Assembly: GCF_037325665.1 (NCBI RefSeq)
Contig: NC_090246.1
Coordinates: forward strand, 60,277,655 to 60,341,654
DNA from: Littorina saxatilis
Taxonomy: Eukaryota; Mollusca; Gastropoda; Littorinimorpha; Littorinidae
Reading direction: 5' to 3'
Length of the DNA stretch: 64,000 bases
Below the pieces are notes generated by a model. The model saw nothing but the letters and a program-made list of their open reading frames with translations. It had not been told where the DNA came from and made no database searches. The translations under genes and the position numbers were made by a program. Positions 11,714-35,954 of the stretch are shown here, piece by piece. Each line of letters begins with the position of its first letter. Position 1 is the stretch's first letter.

Positions 11714-11719
11714 AATAAA
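11714..11719 (+). promoter_or_regulatory. Candidate polyadenylation signal AATAAA
   Basis: AATAAA lies about 570 bp past the stop at 11143, the first good match on this strand downstream of the membrane-protein gene. The interval is pyrimidine-rich and would be its 3' UTR. Confidence 0.35.
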
Positions 11720-13555
11720 ATCAAAAGAATATTTGCTGAGAAAGAAAGACTATAAGACGAGTCTATGGCCTTGAAAAAAGTGTCTGGAAACATAAACAGT
11801 AACTTTTCAGATTGCGAGTCAGTTGTTCAGATTTGCAAAACTGTTAGAATTCTAATGGCTGAATTTATACTAACATTGCTTTTGACCTCTGGTATGAAAT
11901 GCGTTCTTTTAGAATGTTCTGCCTTACACCCAAGGATTTACTGGAATTTGTTGACAGAAAAAAATAGAAGAAAGACCTTTATTCACCTATCATACCTACC
12001 AAGCATCATTCTTTTCAATGTTCACTTATTAAATATTACAGCAAAACGAGCGTGTACAACAACTCAAACTAGTTTATTCTATATTTGACAGTTTCTGTCA
12101 CACTTAGGATCAATACGTTTGCAAATATATGCATGAAATATAAGCAACAACAAGATAAAAGGAAAACAAAAAGCTCACCTTGTGATATTAACTGTTTCTG
12201 TTGAAAAACGAATGACAACTGTACCCAAATTTTAAAAAAATCGTGCCTTTGTATACAGCGTGTAAAATTAATCATGGTTGCCAGTACATAAAAGTGAGAA
12301 ACGCAGTAGGCAAAGTTTAGTCTACGTTACTTAGAAAGTTCATGTAGCCGTGGACTGTAGCTTCGTTAGCAGAAGTGAGTTTGACGAACCGTAGCAAGAC
12401 TCTTGGTGTTCAAAAAGCGCAATAGATGTTCCAATTTTGACAGCACTCCACAACGTCAACCAAAGATGATCACTTTTCTTCCTACTGCAAAGAAGGCGAA
12501 AACCCTAATTCGGAAAACAGCCGCTTTTCTGTGACACAACTGGATTTTTCAGCTGGTTAGCACTTCTTCGAGACGACTGAAATGTTCAGCTTTTGAGCTG
12601 ATGAAGCTAATACAGCTGGATTTGTGTGTGACCTCATGATGATAATAATAACGTGAGCTTAGTTCGACCATGAGGCAATGCATACTGGGATAAAACGTTT
12701 GGTAATAGCAAACTGAACTGCCTCAGAACATTTGTCTGAGAACGATTGTCGTTCTCCGAGCTGCTCGCTTGAAACCTTTATTTAGCAGACGTGCTCAAAT
12801 AGTGCACCCGTTGGTTTCAGTGCTAATGCTCAGCGAACAAGAATGTTAAGATTGACAGTCATCGCCGCATTGTAAAAATGTTCATGGAACGCACTCTTCG
12901 TATAGTGTTACACGATCAACGAAGTAACAGCTCCATTGCTGAGTTGAGATCAGCGTCTTGGATTTAGCAGAAGCAATACCACATTACACAATCTTGAATA
13001 TGTCCACGTGTTTCGCTCCTGGCTGTACTGTACAAAATGATGCTCAAGAAGATGTTTCGCGTCATGCCTGTTCCCAACCAAGCTTGTAGGATAATAACTG
13101 TTTGTGAGCACAAATAGGTGCAGCGATTCAGGAACATTGAGAATTTCAGAATAGGCCTGAACAGATTTTACGAGTGAATGTTGCCTTCTAAAGGAGTCAA
13201 TTGGCCGGGGATGTGTTGTATAGGCCAGAGAGAGCTACGTCTTTGGACCCAGCAACACACACGGATTTGGCAACGGCAAATAATTGTAGTCTGAAGACTT
13301 TGATGAACTGAATCAGTCTCAAAACAACGTTTTGGTATGCAGAATTGTTCTTTAAAGCGTTGTGCTGGAGTTTATTGACAAAGACTTGGACACACTGAAA
13401 ATAATGAAATAACGGAGCTATGACATTTGAGAATTAGGTTTCACCTGTTGATTGTGTTGTGATATATGTTATCTACAATCAAACAAAACGGGAAGACTTA
13501 ATATTTTCTCCTTACACACAAATCCAAAAACAAAGAGACTGCCAACGTTCCAAAA
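11720..13555. other. Intergenic stretch, nothing recognised
   Basis: AT-rich sequence with small imperfect hairpins. No exon with credible splice sites, tRNA-like head or paired terminal repeat was recognised. Confidence 0.3.
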
Positions 13556-13815
13556 TTCAGAATCAAAAAACAAGAAATGTAGGTTGTTGGAACGTTTGTT
13601 ATTGACAAAACAATACATTCACAAATATGTCGACCCAACGGTCTTTTAAGTGCACAGACAAACAATTAATAACGAAAACTTAGCCAGATAAGTTTTCGTT
13701 ATTAACTGTTTGTCTGTGCACTTAAAAGACCGTTGGGTCGACATATTTGTGAATGTATTGTTTTGTCAATAACAAACGTTCCAACAACCTACCTTTCTGG
13801 TTTTTTGATTCCTTA
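13556..13815. repeat. Near-perfect palindrome, arms of about 120 bp
   Basis: The left arm runs from about 13556 to 13681 and the right from about 13693 to 13815. They are almost exactly complementary over AGGTTGTTGGAACG, TTGTTATTGACAAAACAATA, TCGACCCAACGGTC and TTAATAACGAAAACTTA, with a loop of about 10 bp. The peptide end HKYVDPTVF can be read from both strands because of this symmetry. It could be a foldback element or a hairpin-RNA source. Confidence 0.85.
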
Positions 13816-15713
<1,898 letters not shown>

Positions 15714-16146
15714 TAGAGAAAGAGAGAAAGGGGGAGAAACAGCGTTGGACGTTGTTTCAATGATTATGTATGTATCATTTTGAAATTTGCTACGGGAAAA
15801 TAAGCGAAACGCTCACGATCTGTTGCCGTTTACCTTTCTTTTTCTTTTTTTTACCTTGGCAGTGTATTGTTTCCTTTTTACTAAGTGTGTTCACTACTAG
15901 CACTTTTGTAATCAAATCAACTGTGTTGTCATTAAATCAATGGTGTAACGTAAATTATGTTCAAGCATGCCGAACGCAAAAGTTTAGTTTTTGTTTGTAA
16001 ATACTATCGGTTTGGTGACAACCGAGTTCATTTCTTTCACACAATGTTCATTTGTCAGTGACATTTACTGTCGATCCGAGTCATACACGCAAATACACTC
16101 ACATTGATGTACAGTACAGACACGTACACAGGCATAGACACCGACA

Positions 16147-16194
<48 letters not shown>
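16147..16194. repeat. (CA)n microsatellite
   Basis: A pure CA run. Confidence 0.95.
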
Positions 16195-16197
<3 letters not shown>

Positions 16198-16511
16198 AAG
16201 CAGATATCAACACTATTGTTGAACCAATAAAATGATAGGTTGTGATATTTGATATTGTTATTAATTCCTTACCATCGTTAAAATTACTGATGGTTTTACT
16301 GTTTGCTTCAAGCTTGTCGTGAAGGTTGTGGTCAGAAAGGCAGGGAAGGGGAGGGAGTCAAAAGTATGCACGGAGTATGAAGGCGGTCTTGGAAGATTTC
16401 TTCTCTCCCCACCATACACACCCTGCCATGTGTTATCGTTCTGAATTACAAACGGGAATGTCCATTTTCTGACGAATTCATAATTTTGGGTTCTTTTGTT
16501 ATTAAATGAGA

Positions 16512-17692
16512 AAAGACAAGTCGCGTAAGGCGAAAATACAATATTTAGTCAAGTAGCTGCCCTTTTTCAGCAAGACCGTATACTCGTAGCATCGTCAGTC
16601 CACCGCTCATGGCAAAGGCAGTGAAATTGACAAGAAGAGCGGGGTAGTAGTTGCGCTAAGGCCAAAAAAAAAAAATTGTCTGTTTAGGGTAACCCGACCG
16701 ACCCTATCGATTTGGCGCCGACCCAAAAACTTTTTTTTGATTTCAAAAGAAAAAAAAGAAAAAAAAAGAGGTAAAAATGCTAAAAAGAGACATTTGGCGT
16801 TTCTTTCTCTCCCTTTCTCTCTGTTTTATTTATACGTTAGTTTTGAAACATGTATTCATCAAATATAAGAAGTGAATTTACACACACACACACACACAAA
16901 AAAAACAAAAAAAAAACCTACCTACCTACCGACCCTATTTTTTTTGGTCATGTTACCCTAAACAGACAATTTTTTTTTTTTTGGCCTAAGAAGGATAGCA
17001 CGCTTTTCTGTACCTCTCTTTGTTTTAACTTTCTGAGCGTGTTTTTAATCCAAACATATCATACCTATATGTTTTTGGAATCAGGAACCGACAAGGAATA
17101 AGATGAAAGTGTTTTTAAATTGATTTCGAAAAAAAAAATTTGATAATAATTTTTATATATTTAATTTTCAGAGCTTGTTTTTAATCCGAATATAACATAT
17201 TTATATGTTTTTGGAATCAGCAAATGATGGAGAATAAGATAAACGTAAATTTGGATCGTTTTATAAATTTTTATTTTTTTTTACAATTTTCCGATTTTTA
17301 ATGACCAAAGTCATAAATTAATTTTTAAGCCACCAAGCTGAAATGCAATACCGAACCCCGGGCTTCGTCGAAGATTACTTGACCAAAATTTCAACCAATT
17401 TGGTTGAAAAATGAGGGCGTGACAGTGCCGCCTCAACTTTCACGAAAAGCCGGATATGACGTCATCAAAGACATTTATCAAAAAAATGAAAAAAACGTTC
17501 GGGGATTTCATACCCAGGAACTCTCATGTCAAATTTCATAAAGATCGGTCCAGTAGTTTAGTCTGAATCGCTCTACACACACACACAGACACACACACAG
17601 ACACACACACAGACACACGCACATACACCATACCCTCGTTTCGATTCCCCCTCGATGTTAAAATATTTAGTCAAAACTTGACTAAATATAAA
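16512..17692 (+). mobile_element. Interspersed repeat R1 (CAAGTCGCGTAAGGCG element), near-complete copy
   Basis: It begins near CAAGTCGCGTAAGGCG and ends at CTTGACTAAATATAAAAA. Inverted motifs TATTTAGTCAAG near the start and CTTGACTAAATA at the end pair with each other. Two internal blocks with AATCCGAATATAACATAT and GTTTTTGGAATCAG are tandem-related. A CA-rich segment lies near 17575. A truncated copy at 27423-28150 keeps the same order. No open frame of note; class not determined. It contains the nested MITE at 16660-16986. Confidence 0.7.
16660..16986. mobile_element. PIF/Harbinger-like MITE nested in repeat R1 (GGCC ends, TAA duplication)
   Basis: The ends are GGCCAAAAAAA and TTTTTTTGGCC with inner arms TTGTCTGTTTAGGGTAAC and GTTACCCTAAACAGACAA. 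TAA flanks it on both sides (16657-16659, 16987-16989). Removing it with one TAA restores TTGCGCTAAGAAGG, compatible with the host repeat's other copy. GGCC termini with a TWA 3-bp duplication fit PIF/Harbinger MITEs. Relatives lie at 39827-40134, 41600-41802 and 45416-45672. Confidence 0.75.
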
Positions 17693-17714
17693 AACCGTAC
17701 GGACGACATCTCAA

Positions 17715-17874
17715 ACACACACACACACACACACACAGACACACACACACACACACATACACACACACACATGAAAATCGCTATTACCGTACAAGTAAAA
17801 GCCACTAAAGCATCTTTGGATACTCACAGACTACCCCTCTTGATAGTTGACGTTATAAATTTAAAACAATTACA

Positions 17875-17936
<62 letters not shown>
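17715..17936. repeat. CA-rich array (17715-17770) and GT array (17879-17936)
   Basis: Two microsatellites of complementary sequence separated by about 110 bp of unique sequence. Transcripts could pair across them, but nothing shows that this matters. A run of about 22 G follows at about 17994-18010. Confidence 0.85.
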
Positions 17937-17938
<2 letters not shown>

Positions 17939-18399
17939 ATTCTATTATTATTGTTGTTTGATTTTTGATTTTGTTGGGTTGGAAGGGGATGGTGGGGGGG
18001 GGGGGGGGGGATTGGACCTTCATTGCTGCAAAAAATGTCGACGTGGTGTGTTTTCTGCTAGTAAACCTGCATGCACACAATCAAACTTGGACAGGGCTGG
18101 TCCCTTTGTGTCTGCTTTGATCACGTGTTTTCGTCATTTCTTGTCTTCGCGTTTGGAAGGGGAAACATAATTGTTTTCAGCAGAGCTTCGGCATCGAAGG
18201 TATTCACTATCTCTTTGAAATGTACAAATCTGTGTTCACTCTACCCTCACTTGTATCCGTTGTGTTTGAACTGGATGAGGTTTGAAAAGACGTTTAAAGC
18301 TCTCTCGGCGTGTTTTCTGTTCTACATTCGTCCAAGTGTAGGGGTGCTCTTATTCCATGTTAAATTCTGGACAGGTCTGTAACTATGTACTGGAAGGTC

Positions 18400-19165
18400 A
18401 CCGTGTTAAAGTCTTAACACATCTATGGTGATTTAAAAAATGGCCAACATGTAAAAGTCTTGATGCATTCTACGGGGATTTACTAGAAGGTCAACATTTT
18501 AAAGTCTTAACACATCTATGGTGATTTGACAAATGGCCAACATGTACAAGTCTTGATGCATTCTATGGTGATTTAAAAGATGGTCACCTTCTAAAGGTCT
18601 TGATGCATTCTATAATGATTTAAAAGATGGTCAAAATGTTAAAGTTTTGATACATTCTATGGTGATTTAAAAGATTGTAAACATGTGGGGATTCAAAATG
18701 TAAAAGTCTAGATACATTCTACGGGGATTTAAAAAATGGCCAACATGTAAAAGTCTTCATCCATTCTATGGGGATTCACTACAAGGTCAACATGTAAAAG
18801 TCTTAACGCATTTATGGTTATTCAAACAATGGCCAACATTTAAACCTCACAGTCTATGGGAATTTACTAGAAGGTCAAGATGTAAAATTCTTAATACATT
18901 CTATGGTGATTTAAAAGATGGTCAACATGTAAAAGTCTTGATACATTCTATTGGGATTTATTAGAAAGTCAAAATGTAAAAATTCTGAACACATAAATTA
19001 TGGTGATTTAAAACATGGCCAACATGTAAACGTCGATATATTCTATGGAGATTTACTAAAAGGTCAACATGTAACAGTCTTGACATATCTATGGGGATTT
19101 AACAGATGTTCAACATGTGAAAGTCTTGATACATTCAATGGGGATTTACAAGATGGTCAACACAA
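18400..19165. repeat. Minisatellite, unit about 47-57 bp, roughly 15 copies
   Basis: The unit carries AAAGTCTTGATACATTC, ATGGTGATTTAAAAGATGG and TCAACATGT in order. Copies differ by substitutions and by small length changes, and two sub-types (GATTTAAAAGATGG and GATTTACTAGAAGG) alternate irregularly. A frame across 18951-19226 shows repeated GDL-x-x-GQHV, but the unit is not a multiple of three, so coding is unlikely. Confidence 0.8.
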
Positions 19166-19229
19166 GGACTGTATTAATTGTGTAGACGGGAAAACCGGAC
19201 GAGAAGAAGAGAAGGACGGGAAGTGACTT

Positions 19230-21640
19230 TTCTGCCTTCACATTTGCACTTACTGAAAGCATTGTCTCCATCAGGCTTATTTGTACGATTTTGTCATTTA
19301 GGGTCACTTCGTCATACGCGTGGCTAGACACAATCATCTGTGTGGTTTGTTTGTTTTTTTGGGTTTTTTACATGTACACGTCTGCACATCTTTATATGGG
19401 ACAACATATTGGCTTGTGCTTAGTTTTGTAAGGATGAGATCATGTTTTCTGTTGTTGTTGAGTGTTTTTGTTTTAAGAATAATTATGTTAACTTGATTTT
19501 GTGGGTACTACTTGGTCTTTTTTTCCAATAAGCATGGTATCTCACAGTTTGTAATGGCACACACGCTAATGTACTTAGAAGGATTCTTCCTCCAGACGCC
19601 GCGCAAACATATACGAGCTCGTGCGCATACATATATCTGTCCAAGGTCTAGCAAAAGACAGATGGGTTCTATAAATCAAACGGCAAGGACACAAGCCGAT
19701 TGCTTGGTGAAACATTCTTCAAAACAGATTTGATTGATTGTTTTTTCTCCAAAATAGGAACATAATTCATTTTGTTTGACTTTTATTCCCAAAAAATAAA
19801 AAAATAAAGTGAACATATTTCTGTGCCTTCTTTTGCGGCGTCACCTTCTGGTGATATTTTGTGTTTTGAAACTGGATTTATTACTGCGTGAGAGCGATCG
19901 TCTTGCTTTTTGTATGTGCAGAACTTATCATGACATAATAGACCGTTCACTCACAGAAGCCGTAATTTTCGTCCCATTTTTGGATCAGTTTGGGCTGTGA
20001 GAATGACATGTATATCAGTGAGATACCCTACTTCGCGTGTTAACCATGATGGGAATCACCATAGATTCGTCCAATCGTTTAACATGGCATTAGGCATTCG
20101 TCCACTCGAACAAATACCAAAACTCAACAGCCTGGCTGCGTTCTGTGCAAAGGTGGGTTTTTTTTTTCAATGACTGAAACCTGCGTCAATCTGTAAAATT
20201 AATTCAGAGCAAAAAGATCGAATCTGTACAAGGAAGCAACCAGGCTTTTGATGTCTGTTATTTGTCCAAGTGAAATTATGCTTTTATATAATGTAAAATG
20301 CCTGGGCTGGTCAACGGTGGTTTACATGATCGTGTACACGAGGAAGACGATATATCTTGTATATAGATATATATGCTCACGTTTAGACGTTTACCTTGAA
20401 AAAAACTTCTTTTTTTTCTTCTTTTTTTTCTTCATACATAGCCGGGTTTTCCCGTGTAACATGCCCCTAATGGCTTTGCCGTGAGGGCGTACAACTTACA
20501 TTTTCTCTTTCACGTTTACCTTGCAGTATGCAGAGTTAGGGTTGAACACGAGGACTAAGGCCTTGGATTTGGATTATCAGTTTTGTTTTTACTGACGCTA
20601 CAGTAAATGTGAATGTTTTGGATGTGGACGACCTCATTGTACAGGGCATTGGTGATTGGTGATACGGTAAATCTGTGTTTCCCGCCGATGGAAGAATGTT
20701 AAATGTGCGCACTAAAAAAAACCTTCCAAGTTAATAAAACATGCCTTCGTTCCCGAAGAATTGGAATTTGTTGCTGAACTAATTTCGCCGATTGACACGG
20801 GTGTCAATCGCAAAATCAATTCAGCAAAAAAAAAAAAATCCCATGTTGCGTAGAAAACAACCAAGCTGTAGATGTCTTGTAGTCAGAAGGCTACAAGTTG
20901 TAGCGTCCAAATGTGGCGGGAAGGATGTTCGAATCCGATCTAAAATCCTGGATTTGTGGTGATATAAACGATGGTTTTGAAGAAAGAAACGAAGGTATCT
21001 GCAACATAAAAAAATCTATTGTGTTACTGAACGATGTACGCCGGCTTGAAGCTTTTTTCTCTAATGCTCTTTCACATCGAGGATATTTATTCGGATGTTG
21101 TACATAACTTATTTGTCTTCCCTCCATGTGTCAACACTCTTGTTAATTAATCGACCACAGTGTATGTTATAAATTATTGTACAGAACTGGATGCTACATC
21201 TGCTTTCTTCGTCACAATGTAAATGATAACTGGTATCGTTTTTACTTACATGTATGTTTTTATATTCACTCCTTTCGAGTTTTTGCGTCTTAGTTCTTCC
21301 CAAGTGTTTTCCCCTTCAATTTCATGCGCGAAATTGTTTTAAAAATCTAAGTATGAATCATTGTAATGCACTAATCGAACGTGCGTTTTTTCTGGAACAA
21401 CAATGATCTTATTGACAAGGGTGTTGGTGGCATGGTTTCGTTTTCGGCTTGGTTTAACACAGCTCACTGTGTATCAGTTTACAGTTACTTTAAACATATT
21501 TCAATATAGCCTACAGGCAGGAAAAAAACATCCTTTAAAATGCCAGTTAACTTAGTAAAGACGGATATGGGAGTGGTGGAGAGGTGGGGGTGGGTGCACA
21601 TTATTGAAAAGGTAATGTTATATTAGTTCCTTAAGGCAGA
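19230..21640. other. Intergenic stretch with a weak long-period repeat
   Basis: No gene was recognised. Segments near 20150-20260 and 20770-20880 resemble each other (GGAAGCAACCAGGC versus AAAACAACCAAGC, then GATGTCTTG-like ends), which suggests an old duplication about 640 bp apart. Confidence 0.3.
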
Positions 21641-21649
21641 GCGACCTTC

Positions 21650-21840
21650 TCGAGAAGGAAAAAACTAGTGTTACCTGCAATAAAAAGACACCTTTGAGAC
21701 CCGTCGAATATGTCCCTACATGGCAGGTGGCCTTTTAAAACGGGTTTCGTTTGGTAAAGACAGTAGACAGCAGGACTACAGAACGCGTTAATTGTGAGGT
21801 GTCCCCTTTTTGGAAGGGCCTCACATCGCGGGTACCACTA
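21650..21840. mobile_element. Decayed relative of the pogo-type MITE
   Basis: The right part (GGCCTCACATCGCGGGTACCACTACACTG) matches the end structure of the MITE at 7286-7464, and internal AAGACACCTTTGAGACC and GGTGTCC motifs parallel it. The left terminus was not found. Confidence 0.4.
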
Positions 21841-21845
21841 CACTG

Positions 21846-23737
21846 TCAACCCTGTTTTTACAAATTCAACAAACAACCAAACAAAACTAATTCCTGCTCA
21901 CGTCTGAAATCATAGATTTTGCTCATATGTCTTCCCTACTGTCACTGACCCTCCTTTGTATAAAATAATCATAAGTTTATTAATGTCAGAAAGTCAAAGG
22001 CATGGAAACGTGCTTGAACGCACATAGACTTGTCCAAAAACATGTGGCAACACTTTGGTACTCAACTTAAAAAATCATATATTCGTTAACTTGGTCAAAG
22101 ATAAAAATTTTAAAAAAGCAATTATATGAAACGATTCATTATAAACAAAACGAAACATTCACCAGAATTTCGACCTACCAGTCTGAAAAGTGGACGAACA
22201 AGATTTATTATTTTAATCAAACTTTCTATACCTTTAAAAGGAACTTTACCTAGCGATGTGATAAACTGTTCGTATTAAACATTTGTATCATTGATGCAAT
22301 ATGTTTTTGGCCGAGTTTGATTAATGTACTGTATTCAAACCCAATGCTACCGATTTACTCTATCAAACTTTCAATAACTAGTTTAGACACAGTGTGAAAA
22401 CCCCACTTCTCGTAGTTAACAACGCAGAAGTTAAATGTTACTCATTACGTCAATTAACGTAATAAAAAGAAGGGAACTTAAGCTAAGAATAATCAACACA
22501 TGGAAATCAATTCTTCTTCTCTTCTATATCTAAATTATGGGTACAATAGATATTACAGTGTTCTAGATGATCGAACGTGTAGCAAAGACGTGTACGTGTA
22601 TATTGCGTCAACCGTGACACATTTTTCTCAAATGCTCCAAAAGCATGCGTTGTTTTGCTCCCACCAAGACTGCAGATCTGGGCAAACGCGTGACGTAAAA
22701 ACTAGATTTGATGACGTTACCCGTACACGTTCGATCCCGTACACGTCCTTAAAAGTGCAACATCTAGATCTTGCCAATATCAGATAATAAGTCAGGCACT
22801 TTAACTCAAATCCGCTAACACACACTGACATTCCATGTTTGATCTTTTCTGTAAAATACATATTGCACAGTTTGATGGATTTTGTTTTCTGTCAAGTTGT
22901 TCTTTTTCAGACGGTGGCGATACAACTTCATTGTTCCGACAAGGACGTGTTAAATTTAAGCGATTACATTTCCACTTTTTTTCTTTCGAGTCATTGTGGT
23001 AAACGTTGCTCCATATATATATATTTATATCTACTTGTTTATAAAAAGCATTCCAAGTTTATGTACACCCTCTTTGCGTATTTGCACATTTAATTCAATT
23101 TGCATGTTATTTATCTACCTGCATAATGATATCTGCACCATTTACTGCTCTTTTTCATTATCCTTTCCCACACCTTCTTTCCAGTGGGAAATATGTTTTG
23201 TTTTTAGCATATAAATGAATGACTGCGTATTAAATGAAGGTGCGCAAAACGCAGATACACTTGACTCTTCATTTGTTCATGTGCGTGCAGGTTTGAACAG
23301 GCTGTGTGCGTATGCGCAAGCATGTGTGTGTTTGCGTGTGTGTGTGTGTGTGTGTGTGTATGTATATGCTTGCCTGTGAATTTTTGTGTTAACACAATAC
23401 AACACACACAAAATGGTTAGTTTTAACAGAATTTCATCAAAACAGAATTGCACTGACTTTAACTGTTACAGAAAGCACTGGACAGCAATTTTGTACACAC
23501 AAACAATCAAGCGATCCACTTCTTCTTGACATACTTATGCGGTTTATTGCATTCATTATCACATGATTCACAGATCGAAGTGCATTATTTACACAATAAA
23601 AACATGGCAGCTGGCCGATATAAAAAAGGAAAGGTGGGAAAACATATTACTCACTACAAATTGGATCTGACATAAAAAAAAACTTGCTAACTGTTTTCAT
23701 TAACATAGGGATGTATGGTTGAGGAAATCACTACAAT
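21846..23737. other. Intergenic stretch, nothing recognised
   Basis: AT-rich sequence. It includes TGACGT-like sites around 22690-22715 and a short GT run at 23335-23358, but no supported exon or transposon end. Confidence 0.3.
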
Positions 23738-23750
23738 AAACGCATGAGTT

Positions 23751-24076
23751 TCTTTCTTTCTTTATTTGGTGTTTAACGTCAATTTCAACCGTTCAAGGTT
23801 ATATCGCGACGGGGAAAGGGGGGGAAGATGGGATATAGAGCCACTTGTTAATTGTTTCTTGTTCACAAAAGCACCAATCAAAAAATTGCTCCAGGGGCTT
23901 GCAACGTAATACAATATATGACCTTACTGGGAGAATGCAAGTTTCCAGTACAAAGGACTTAACATTTCTTACATACTGCTTGACTAAAATCTTTACAAAC
24001 ATTGACTATATTCTATACAAGAAACCCTTAACAAGGGTAAAAGGAGAAACAGAATCCGTCAGTCGCCTCTTACGAC
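23751..24076 (-). mobile_element. SINE family 4, 326-bp copy with 13-bp target duplication
   Basis: Read on the minus strand it ends in GTTAAACACCAAATAAAG and AAAGAAAGAAA. It is flanked by AAACGCATGAGTT at 23738-23750 and 24077-24089. It lacks about 40 bp at its 5' end compared with the copy at 24912-25278. No Pol III A/B boxes were identified with confidence, so SINE versus short non-autonomous LINE derivative is open. Confidence 0.85.
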
Positions 24077-24218
24077 AAACGCATGAGTTGATACAACAAT
24101 ATATTGAAGGCAATCTTTAACATTTGACAATTCCAGTAATCAGGAGAATGTAATCGGAAATGGTGCATCACAGATTAAGGATAAAATGAGTGCTTGTCAG
24201 AACGTTTCACATCTGTCA

Positions 24219-24221
<3 letters not shown>

Positions 24222-24259
<38 letters not shown>
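24222..24259. repeat. (CA)n microsatellite
   Basis: A pure CA run. Confidence 0.9.
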
Positions 24260-24263
<4 letters not shown>

Positions 24264-24403
24264 TTCCATATTTTTTGTTATCATAAAAACACACCCAAAG
24301 AGGGTCAAATGGACGCCAATGTAGATATGGTGAGTTAAAACGCAGCATGTTTATTCATTATGTCAGGCAAGTACAAGAGAAGAAAAAGTACATGTATCGC
24401 AAC

Positions 24404-24460
24404 TTTTTCTTTATTTGGTGTTTAACGTTGTTTTCAACCACGAAGGTTATATCGCGACGG
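24404..24460 (-). mobile_element. Ultra-short SINE family 4 insertion, 57 bp, 12-bp target duplication
   Basis: Only the 3' end of the family is present, ending on the minus strand in AAATAAAGAAAAAG. The 12-mer ATGTATCGCAAC flanks it exactly (24392-24403, 24461-24472). Its inner boundary (CCGTCGCGATATAACC on the minus strand) is the same as in the independent insertion at 2002-2062. Confidence 0.9.
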
Positions 24461-24911
24461 ATGTATCGCAACCGTTTGCCGCAAAACAACAGATGGTATA
24501 GTAAACATGTTTCCGATGACAGCTGAGTTATGCACACCATGGCCAAAAATTGATATGCAACACGTACAATTATACAAAAAAACTGATACATGAATACGAA
24601 CCTTTGGCCTGAAAATGTTTGGACTCGAAGCCCCCTGCGCTTAACAAGACCTCTCCTTATTTCAGAGTTTTTTTGTCTTCCATTAGAAGTTTAGTCCTGC
24701 TGGCGCAATGCTTGTCAAATAGCTGGATTTCTGGCATTGCAACACGTACCCATGACCACATTTTCATCGCCCTCTACCGCAGAAAATTCCAGACACAGTT
24801 TGACTTATTTTCTGTTAAAGCCCAGCCCACAACAGGTTCCCCCTTTAGGCTGATTGGGCAGTTTCAGTTTTCTTTCGGGGTTTTTTCATTTAAAAAAAAA
24901 CCACTTAAAAT

Positions 24912-25278
24912 TTTTATTTTTTAAATTTTTTTATTTGGTGTTTAACGTCGTTTTCAACCACGAAGGTTATATCACGACGGGGAAAGGGGGGAGATGGGAT
25001 AGAGCCACTTGTCAATTGTTTCTTGTTCACAAAAGCACTGATCAAAAATTTGCTCCAGGGGCTTGCAGCGTAGTACCTTACAGGGAGAATGCAAGTTTCC
25101 AGTACAAAGTACTTAACATTTCTTACATACTGCTTGACTAAAATCTTTAAAAAAATTGACTATATTCTATACAAGAAACACTTAACAAGGGTAGAAAGAG
25201 AAACAGAATCCGTTAGTCGCATCTTACGACATGCTGGGGAGCATCGGGTAAATTCTTCCCCCTAACCCATGGGGGGTC
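24912..25278 (-). mobile_element. SINE family 4, longest copy (367 bp), 11-bp target duplication
   Basis: The copy is flanked by CCACTTAAAAT at 24901-24911 and 25279-25289. Minus-strand order: a 5' block with GGGTTAGGGGGAAGAATTT, then GTCGTAAGAGGCGACTAACG, a middle part, and the tail GTTAAACACCAAATAAA. It lies just past the stop codon of the minus-strand gene at 25413, so it may sit in that gene's 3' UTR and supply its tail sequences. Confidence 0.85.
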
Positions 25279-25412
25279 CCACTTAAAATGTTTATAAAAA
25301 TTGCACAATTAAAAAGGTCATCAAAAACATCATCTTTAACATCATTGTAATAATCATACAAAAACAACAACACCAAACAAACAAGAAGTGGCAGCCATCT
25401 TCAGTGCATGTG

Positions 25413-35045
<9,633 letters not shown>

Positions 35046-35314
35046 CTAAATTATTGGTATCACTCAACAGGTGCAACATTTCACCCCGTTAATGAATGTT
35101 TGAAAAAGCGGTGGGGCGCGTCGAACAAGTCCAAATACAGCACGTACAAGCGTGTAACTTCTGATAGCTGAGGGTTCCTATTCCGCACATTCCTCATTGG
35201 GGGTAAATACAATAACTGATCGATTTCTTGTGCATGTGTAGTAGACCTACAAATGACAGAGACGACAAAGTGATGTGCACAAATTATTGTTTTCGCGATC
35301 TTTTCCTGAGCCAC
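35046..35314 (-). other. Possible 5' exon region of the minus-strand gene
   Basis: A minus-strand frame opens at 35314 (MAQEKIAK) and runs to 35081. It is reasonably protein-like (LSEVTRLYVLYLDLFDAPH) and lies just upstream of the first sure exon at 35045. A convincing donor in the needed phase was not seen, so the link is unproven. Confidence 0.2.
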
Positions 35315-35954
35315 TCCGGTTCACCACAAATGAGATTCATCGACTGAGAGGATCCATATAAACTACGGACTGAAATTACAAGTGTGTTTCATCATAGCAT
35401 GCTGTGCGAAGAGAAGAGGCAGAACATTCCAGACACCAATTACAACTCGTGTGGTCAACCAACTTCGTCATAATTGCTGACGACGGGAAATTCCTAAGGG
35501 ACAGCACTCTTGGTGCAGTTGTTGGGCGCAAAGTAAGAATCCGGGGCAGAGTTGGAATAATCGGGATTTCCCGAAACCTCATTTGATTTCCAACAAAGCG
35601 CCGCATTTCCGGAAACGAGCTGCCTCATTCTAGAAAGGGTAACCCTTCGACTGGCACAAAAAAGTATACCCTTTTCACAGGTCATGAATAAGGTATATGA
35701 AAAAGCAAGGTCTTATACAGGGGAAGTCTTGAATTGGGGGGGGGGGGGGGGGGGTACACTGTGTAACACTTCTCCGTCTCAGCCGTGACACTCAGCGCAT
35801 GCAGCTAGCTAGTTGCTGCTGTCTCGATCTATTTTGAACACAATGATTTTTTTTGTCAGAGTAGAGTGTTAGTTTGTTACAACAGGCTGAAATCATCTTT
35901 AATTTGAATCAACATTTTGCAACAATCAATCACATCAATATAGCGCACATTACG

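Noticed and set aside
18951-19226. Protein with GDL-GQHV repeats
   Set aside because: The repeat unit is not a multiple of three, so the repeated peptide arises only locally from a minisatellite.
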